Positions 41,720 to 64,000 of a stretch of DNA of 64,000 bases are shown one piece after another. Position 1 is the stretch's first letter. Each line of letters opens with the position of its first letter. Source of the stretch: Ovis canadensis. Lineage: Eukaryota > Chordata > Mammalia > Artiodactyla > Bovidae. Both the position numbers and the translations under genes were made by a program. The stretch spans positions 99,969,001 through 100,033,000 of the forward strand of contig NC_091254.1 of the NCBI RefSeq assembly GCF_042477335.2, read 5' to 3'. The notes below the pieces were generated by a model, which was not told where the DNA came from, searched no databases, and saw only the letters and a list, made by a program, of their open reading frames with translations.

Positions 41720-43090
41720 AATCCAACACGGATGCTCTTCTGGCCAGAGCATCCCTTTCTTTACCAGTTAAAGCAGACGTAGTGTGCGTCTGGTGGGCGG
41801 CAGGTGGGCTGTTTTAGCGGCATCGAGCCCAGGTTAACTTGTGGCTGAGCCGGAGGGTCTCCCCGGACCTGGACGTGGAGCACTACTCCCCTCAGAGGCT
41901 CGGAGCGTGCAGTCCCAGCCCCGACCTCGGCGGGGACGGAGGCCGAGTTAATCACCAGCGGCCAGTGAGTTCACCCGTCCTGCCTGGGGTCGGACCACCC
42001 ATGGGAGCCCGAGACGTGGGGCTGAGAGCGTCGCGCTGCGGACTCGGGGGCAGGAGGCCCGCCAGTCAGGACTGTCCCGTCCGGGCCCGCTGGCCTCATC
42101 GCTGGCCGTTCACCCGCCACCTGTCTAGAAAGCTGGCTGTGTGAGCGAGGTGTTCTGCACCCGTTTACAGGAGTGCGGGTGTTGCGGGTCCAGCACTGCC
42201 TGCTGACCCTGGAGCTGAGTCCGAATCCATGGGTGGACGGTGGACGACATGAGCCTACTGCAGGAGCCGGCTGGCGTCCAGGGAACCGCAGGAGGGGCGG
42301 GCCGCGTGGGAAGCCGCGCCGGCTCTCGGTGTGGTGGGGGCAGCGGGGTTCCTGCTTCACGGGTTTGGGGCTCCTCTGTCCCTGCGGTCCAGGCCGAGCA
42401 TCTGCTTGCTCTGAGCAGGCCTCCAGGAGAGCCCCCCGTGTGCACGTGCGTGGGGTCACAGTGACGCCCCCGACCTGCAACCTGGGTCCTGTGACCATAA
42501 CCCTTTGTCTCAAAAGCTTACCCACATGTGCTCTGACCTCTAACCGGCAGGGTCCTAGAACTTTCTGAAAGACTACAGTCCTCGGGCGGTTCCAATGGAA
42601 TCTCCCACTGTTTTTCTTGGATCAACTATTGATCAGGTTTTCTGTGGATATGAGAAAAGTCAGCTTCCTTAGGCTCTCAGTTCTTTCAGGGAAAAGGCCC
42701 GGTGTTTCACAGGCCACGGGTGGATCCAGGCACTGAGGGTCCTGGGGGCACCGCCCGAGCCAGGCCAGGCCTCGGGGACGCTCACAGCTGCTCTTCTGAG
42801 AAGTCCTTCCTGGGCAGAAGGAGGGGGACACGGGGACCCCGTCTCCGGCGTCTCCAGGCACCAAGGAGCTCGTCAGGAGAGGCTGGACACAGGCCCGCCC
42901 CCACGCGCAGTGCTGGGCTCTGGAGCGCCAGGCCCGCGCTCCCACTGGCGGCCTCCCTACCCACCCTGGTGCCAACCCCAGGCCCTGCTCTGGGCACCGC
43001 AGCCTCCCTGGACGTCCCAGGGAAGTGGCCACTGCTTCCCCCAGCCCCCGCTTCCCAGGGGCGGCCCTTCCTCTACCCAGGTCTCTGCCC
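41720..43090. other. Intergenic DNA between GRTP1 and ADPRHL1
   Basis: GC-rich, no recognised gene or RNA. It precedes the minisatellite at 43.1 kb. Confidence 0.5.
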
Positions 43091-43094
43091 AGCC

Positions 43095-43475
43095 CACCGG
43101 GTACCTGTGCGTCCCGGGACAGCCGATGGCCTTGTCTGAGCCCTGGGGCCCCCTGAGAGTCCCAGGAAAGCCGCTGGCCTCGTCCAAGCCCCCGGGGGGG
43201 GGGCCCTGTAAGTCCCAGGAAGGCCGCTGGCCTCGTCCGGGCCCCCAGGGCCCCCCTGTGTGTCCTGGGACGGCTGCTGGCCTTGTCCAAGCCCCAGGGG
43301 GCCCCTGTAAGTCCCAGGAAAGCTGCTGGCCTCGTCCAAGCCCCGGTGGAGGGGGGCCCTGTAAGTCCCAGGAAGGCTGCTGGCCTCGTCCGGGCCCCCA
43401 GGGCCCTCCTGTGTCTTCTGGGATGGCTGCTGGCCTTGTCCGAGCTCCCAGGGACCCCACTGGGAAGCTGCCGCT
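43095..43475. repeat. Minisatellite, ~58-bp units
   Basis: Six or seven imperfect units marked by GTCCCAGGAAAGCCGCTGGC and CTCGTCCAAGCCCC. Confidence 0.88.
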
Positions 43476-43534
43476 CCTACTTCTTGACCTGAGACCTGCC
43501 TCCCCCACAGCTGTCAGAGAGGTGAGGACCAGGT

Positions 43535-45085
43535 GTGTGGCGAGCCACATGTTTTATTTCCTTTCTCAAGATGGTTTCCAGCTGAATAAAGTTAGTAGAA
43601 ATTCAAAGGAAAGAATACCACAAAATATATTTAGTTAATTCTTGCCTAAGGGATCATTTTAGAGCTAACCTGTATACAAAGGAGGATAAAATAAGGAACA
43701 TTGAATCAACAGCTGATGGTTAATATGTAATCAAATATTTAAAAAGTCACGACCGAACCGCAAAGATGCCCTAACTACACAAATACGCGATGCTGAATTT
43801 GTACACTCCTGAGCGACGCTGCTCCCGACGGGGCACCTGAAATAAAAACGCACGCCCGTGATCCTGGTGACAGCTTCTTCTCCTTGGGCAGCACGCACAT
43901 ACATACACACGTGGGGCTCACGGACGGGTCTGTAAACAGCCTGAAAGCGCTGAATCGAGGTGAAAGCCGAGGAGCTACTTCAACATAAGAAAGCACGTGG
44001 CTAAGACACCGATGTAGACGTCGGCCAGCTGCCCGCCCACCGCTGCCGCAACGGTTGTTTCAGCCCAGGGGTCTCGAGGGTCTTTCTTCTGTAGAAGAGA
44101 CATCCCACTTGCAGTGTGGGCACTCTGTCCACCAGCCAAGCTCGAAGGGCCCGGTGGTCCAGGCAGGGGCCCCGGACCAGCTGAAACGGACCCCCAGCAA
44201 GTCCTCAGGGGTCGCGGACAGCTGAGACTGACCCCCAGCAAGTCCTCAGGGGCCCTGGACAGCTGAAACTGACCCCCAGCAAGTCATCAGGGGTCCAGGA
44301 CCAGCTGAACACTGACCCCCAGCAAGTCCTCGGGGGTGTCTCTGTTCTCTTCTGGGGGGTTGCTGGGAGGACGGTGTCGCTGGCAGTGGGGGCCGTGGGA
44401 GGTGGCCCCTCGGAGGCTCAGGGTGGGGTGGGGGGCTCAGGTGTTTCCACGGACACGACTGGCTGCATCTCAGTGGACGTTCTGGTCTGTCTAAAAGAGC
44501 GCCAAGCCCCTCCTGCTCCTCCTTTTAAAAAGGGAGCATGCAGCGTGCACAGCGCTTTTATCTCCTCCGTCTCTTTGCCGACCGCTGCCTAAATCCTTTG
44601 TGTACCAGAGTACGAATCAATAAAAAGTTTAAATCAGATGGTGCCGCCAGGCGCGTAGGGGGCGGGCACCCCCAGCCCCAGCCGAGGCGCTGGGCCTGAG
44701 CAGGTGAGCCTGCGGGAGAGGGGCCAGGCTGGAGGCTCTGCTGGGCTCCCCGCACCTCTGCCAAGGGCCTGTGGGGTCTGTAGCTCGGGGGGCCAACCCC
44801 GGCCCCTGCAGGTGGGCGGCCCCGGGGCCAGCGCCTGCCCAGGTCCCAGCAGGACTCACAGGCCCTCGGACGCTGCTCTGACGGCCGAGGGACAGATGAG
44901 CTGAGTGACGGGCCCCTCTGCTCAGCAGGCCCTGAGGGAAAGCGCCTGGAAGCAGCGCTAGGAATGGCCTTTCACGGCTCTGAGAGTCAGTGGCCACCGG
45001 GTCTGTTGTTTCTGGCCAGGCTGGGGCGTCTGGAGCAGCCGTGCCCGGACCCCAGTGAGATCTGGGCCTCTGACGCCACTCGGGG
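43535..45085 (-). terminator. ADPRHL1: ADPRHL1 long-form 3' UTR and poly(A) signal
   Basis: Minus-strand AATAAA at 43553-43558 (tttatt on +) follows an AT-rich segment (43560-43830) typical of a 3' UTR end. It would give a 3' UTR of about 1.5 kb. The assignment is inferred from position; two + strand AATAAA (about 43583 and 44619) do not serve a minus-strand gene. Confidence 0.55.
44175..44335. repeat. ~48-bp repeat in the ADPRHL1 3' UTR
   Basis: Four partly degraded units marked by CTGAAACTGACCCCCAGCAA and GTCCTCAGGGG. Confidence 0.85.
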
Positions 45086-60827
<15,742 letters not shown>

Positions 60828-61219
60828 TCAGACCTCTGCCTGCAACCCCACCTAACCCGGACACGCACGGCAGTCTGTGCCCACGTTTATCTGCGTCGGT
60901 GCGTCAGAGACAGGGAAACTGCCCACGTTCCTGACAAAGACGAGAGATGGAGGAAATCTCAGAGGCACGTGTTGGGACAGGCGCAGCCACGAAAGGCAGG
61001 CTTTCCACTGGGGTGGGGGCCGCTCCCAGTGCGCCCCGACTGGGAACGCAGGAGCCAGAGTGTCCATGGTGCACGTCCAGGCAGGCATGCCCCCTGCCTG
61101 AAAGCTGCTTCCCTGAGCTACAGCTGACGGACAACCGGCCACGTGTAGCTGACAAATGCATGTTGTCTTGACATGACACCCCGAGGAAACCGGTGCCCAA
61201 AGGAAAACTGCAACACGTC

Positions 61220-61620
61220 TGTGCTTCTGCCCCCTTTGGAAACGTATACAAACAGAACCACATGGAAAGCAGCCTTTTCTGCCTGGCTCCCTCCACTCAG
61301 CGTAGCTGTGCTGGGATCGTCTGCACTGTGTGTCCGTGGCTGGGCTCCGCCGTGTGGGTGGAGGGAACTCAGCCAGTTTGTCCACTCGCAGCTGACGCAC
61401 GTTTGAGTTGTCTCCAGTCTGAGGCTAATACAGATAAAGGTGCTTTGAGCATTGATGACCAAATCTCGTGTGGAAGGGTGTTTTCTCTTCTCTTGGGTAA
61501 ACATCTCTGAGAAGAACGTTGAGCTCATACATCGCATGAATGTTCAGGGTTGTGAGAAACTGCGGGACCAGTTTCTGAAGCTGCCACACCACTGCACACC
61601 CCCACCCTGGAATCTCCGCC
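61220..61620 (-). mobile_element. L1 LINE fragment (antisense)
   Basis: Follows the reverse complement of the L1 ORF2 end: CTCCCTCCACTCAGCGTAGC, CGTTTGAGTTGTCTCCAG, TTTTCTCTTCTCTTGGGTAA, GTGAGAAACTGCGGGACC. Old. Confidence 0.75.
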
Positions 61621-61664
61621 ACATCCGGACACCACTGTCCACACGAGCTTGCCCGCGAGGTTGG

Positions 61665-63180
61665 GGGTGAGCCCGTGAGACTGGGGGTGAGCCCGTGAGG
61701 TTGGGGGTGAGCCCGCGAGGTTGGGGGTGAGCCTGTGAGGTTGGGGGTGAGCCCGCGAGGTTGGGGGTGAGCCCGTGAGGTTGAGGGTGAACCCGTGAGG
61801 TTGGGGGTGAGCCCGCGAGGTTGGGGGTGAGCCCGTGAGGTTGGGGGTGTACCCATGAGGTTGAGGGTGAACCCGTGAGGTTGAGGGTGAACCTGTGAGG
61901 TTGGAGGTGAGCCCGTGAGGTTGGGGGTGAGCCCGTGAGGTTAGGGTGAGCCCATGAGGTTGAGGGTGAGACCATGAGGTTGGGGGTGAACCTGTGAGGT
62001 TAGGGTGAGCCCGTGAGGTTGGGGTGAGCCCGTGAGGTTGGGAGTGAACCTGTAAAGTTGGGGGTGAGTGCATGAGGCTGGGGTGAGCGTGTGAGGTTGG
62101 GGTGAGCGCGTGGGGCTGGTGGTGAACCCCTGAGGCTGGGGTGAGCGTGTGGGGCTGGCGGTGAACCCGTGAGGTTGGGGTGAGCGCGTGGGGCTGGGGT
62201 GAGCCCGTGCGGCTGGGGGTCAGCCGTGAGGCTGGGGTGAACCCGTGGGGCTGGGGTGAGCCTGTGAGGCTGGGGTGAGCCCGTGAGGCTGGGGTGAGTG
62301 TGTGGGGCTGGCGGTGAACCCGTGAGGCTGGGGTGAGTGTGTGGGGCTGGGGTGAGCCCGTGCGGCTGGGGGTCAGCCGTGAGGCTGGGGTGAACCCGTG
62401 GGGCTGGGGTGAGCCTGTGAGGCTGGGGTGAGCCCGTGAGGCTGGGGTGAGCGCGTGGGGCTGGCGGTGAACCCGTGAGGCTGGGGTGAGTGTGTGGGGC
62501 TGGTGGTGAACCCGTGAGGCTGGGGTGAGCGCATGGGGCTGGCGGTGAACCCGTGAGGCTGGGGTGAGTGTGTGGGGCTGGCGGTGAACCCGTGAGGCTG
62601 GGGTGAGTGTGTGGGGCTGGCGGTGAACCCGTGAGGCTGGGGTGAGTGTGTGGGGCTGGCGGTGAACCCGTGAGGCTGGGGTGAGTGTGTGGGGCTGGTG
62701 GTGAACCCGTGAGGCTGGGGTGAGTGTGTGGGGCTGGTGGTGAACCCGTGAGGCTGGGGTGAGTGTGTGGGGCTGGTGGTGAACCCGTGGGGCTGGGGTG
62801 AGCCTGTGGGGCTGGGGTGAGCCTGTGAGGCTGGGGTGAGCGCGTGGGGCTGGCGGTGAACCCGTGAGGCTGGGGTGAGTGTGTGGGGCTGGTGGTGAAC
62901 CCGTGAGGCTGGGGTGAGTGTGTGGGGCTGGTGGTGAACCCGTGGGGCTGGGGTGAGCCTGTGAGGCTGGGGTGAGCCCGTGAGGCTGGGGTGAGCGCGT
63001 GGGGCTGGCGGTGAACCCGTGAGGCTGGGGTGAGCCGTGGGGCTGGGGTGAGCCCGTGCGGCTGGGGGTCAGCCGTGAGGCTCGGGTGAGTGCGTGAGGC
63101 TGGGGTGAACCCGTGGGGCTGGGGTGAGCCCGTGAGGCTGGGGTGAGTGCGTGGGGCTGGGGTGAGCCGTGAGGCTGGGC
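61665..63180. repeat. 1.5-kb G-rich minisatellite in ADPRHL1 intron 2
   Basis: About 75 units of 19-20 bp. The left third is GCCCGTGAGGTTGGGGGTGA; the right two thirds are GTGAGGCTGGGGTGAGC in ~58-bp higher-order blocks. It opens a 426-codon minus-strand frame of Pro/Thr/Ser repeats that is not a gene. Confidence 0.95.
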
Positions 63181-63475
63181 CGTTTGCTGTGGCTTCCAAG
63201 TCGCCGGGCGGTGACGGGCGCTGCTCCCCCGGCGTGCTCCCGCCTTCCCTGGTGAAGTGCTGGTTTAAGCAGTTTCCCATTTTTGTAGGGGTTGCTCTTC
63301 CATAAGCAGGGTTTTTAAATTAGCTACTCATTTACGCTTGCAGTGTGTCTTCGTCGCTGCTGTGAGCTTTCTCTGGCCGCGGTGAGTGGGGGCTGCTCTG
63401 GAGCCGTGAGGTGTGGCGGTGGCTTCTGGGCTCTAGAGTTCGGGTTAAGGAGCTGTGCGCACGGGCTTAGCTGCT

Positions 63476-63572
63476 CCGCGCCATGTGGTACCTTCCCAGA
63501 CCAGGGATCCTACCCACGTCTCCTTCAGTGGCAGGCGGGTTCGTAACCACAGGGCCACCAGGGACGTCCCTC
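63476..63572 (-). mobile_element. CHR-type SINE, partial
   Basis: CCATGTGGTACCTTCCCAGA, CCAGGGATCCTACCCACGTC and CCACAGGGCCACCAGGGACG; reverse orientation. Confidence 0.78.
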
Positions 63573-63597
63573 ATCACTAGGCTCTGAGAGGTCTTCA

Positions 63598-63898
63598 GGG
63601 CGTCCCTGGGGGCTCGGAGGTAAAGAAGCCACCTGCCGGCGCAGCAGACGCGGATTTGATCCCTGATCCGGGAAGAACCATGTGGCGCGGAGAAGCCACG
63701 CTCTCGCTCCTCCGCAGCTGAGCCTGTGCGCTAGGGCACCGGAGCCGGGACAACAGCCCACGGCCGCGGCTGCTGGGGCCCGAGTGCCCGGGCCTGTGAT
63801 CACAGCGGGAGAGGCCCCCGCGTCCCCGCGAGAGGCAGCGCCCGCGCTCCCGGCTGGAGGAAGCCCCGGGGCTACAGAGGCCCCGCACTGGCAACAAT
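63598..63898 (+). mobile_element. CHR-type SINE, near full length
   Basis: tRNA-derived head GCGTCCCTGGGGGCTCGGAG and TTTGATCCCTGATCCGGGAA, then the CHR body with GCTGAGCCTGTGCGCTAG and a short A-rich end (CAACAATGAG). Confidence 0.78.
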
Positions 63899-64000
63899 GA
63901 GTGAACAGAGTCACTTTTAAAAGCAGTTCCTTGCGTCCTTGGGGCTCACATCCCTCGCAGACTTGTGCTCAGCAGTGCGTTCTCCCAGCACGTGGCCTGC

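Noticed and set aside
62000-63280. 426-codon minus-strand frame of Pro/Thr/Ser repeats
   Set aside because: It is the translation of the 19-20 bp minisatellite; no splice context, no conserved domain, intronic to ADPRHL1.

Overview
This window is vertebrate nuclear DNA from a ruminant, most likely a bovid. It has spliced genes with GT-AG introns, CpG-island promoters, BovB (RTE-clade) LINEs, and the Bov-tA/Bov-A SINEs that ruminants carry in large numbers. I recognise three genes in the order LAMP1 (+), GRTP1 (-), ADPRHL1 (-). This is the order known at human 13q34, a subtelomeric block, and it fits the high GC and the many minisatellites seen here.

Layout. 1-640: sequence upstream of LAMP1. 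640-2160: LAMP1 CpG-island promoter with five CACGTG (CLEAR-type) sites within about 140 bp. 1536-12498: the complete nine-exon LAMP1 coding sequence (408 aa), with its poly(A) signal at 13177. 13.2-13.9 kb: a short gap where LAMP1 and GRTP1 converge. 14084-32540: the complete eight-exon GRTP1 (342 aa, TBC-domain Rab GAP) on the minus strand, with a CpG-island promoter near 32.6 kb. 32.6-43.5 kb: intergenic DNA with minisatellites and SINE/LINE pieces. 43.5 kb to the right edge: the 3' part of ADPRHL1 on the minus strand. Exons 3-7 complete the pseudo-ADP-ribosylhydrolase domain, and a 4-kb terminal exon encodes a long disordered tail. Exons 1-2 must lie beyond base 64000.

The genes do not form a pathway; they are conserved neighbours. 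LAMP1 is a lysosomal membrane glycoprotein, GRTP1 a TBC Rab-GAP family protein, and ADPRHL1 a cardiac pseudo-hydrolase.

Most notable observations. (1) Three separate exon-intron edges of GRTP1 (exons 4, 5 and 6) have been copied in tandem into the adjoining intron. One is a 100-bp, five-copy minisatellite whose every unit carries the catalytic Gln-finger codons plus the splice donor. (2) In ADPRHL1, the stop codon of the short form lies inside a splice donor (AA|GTAAAG) whose phase matches the 4-kb exon exactly, giving a simple short/long switch. (3) A composite retrocopy joins a tRNA-Thr(TGT) precursor with its trailer and T-run to a Bov-tA SINE, flanked by a target-site duplication. It sits inside a 5'-truncated BovB, which itself sits inside an older BovB. 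I recognised no retroviral or other LTR element.
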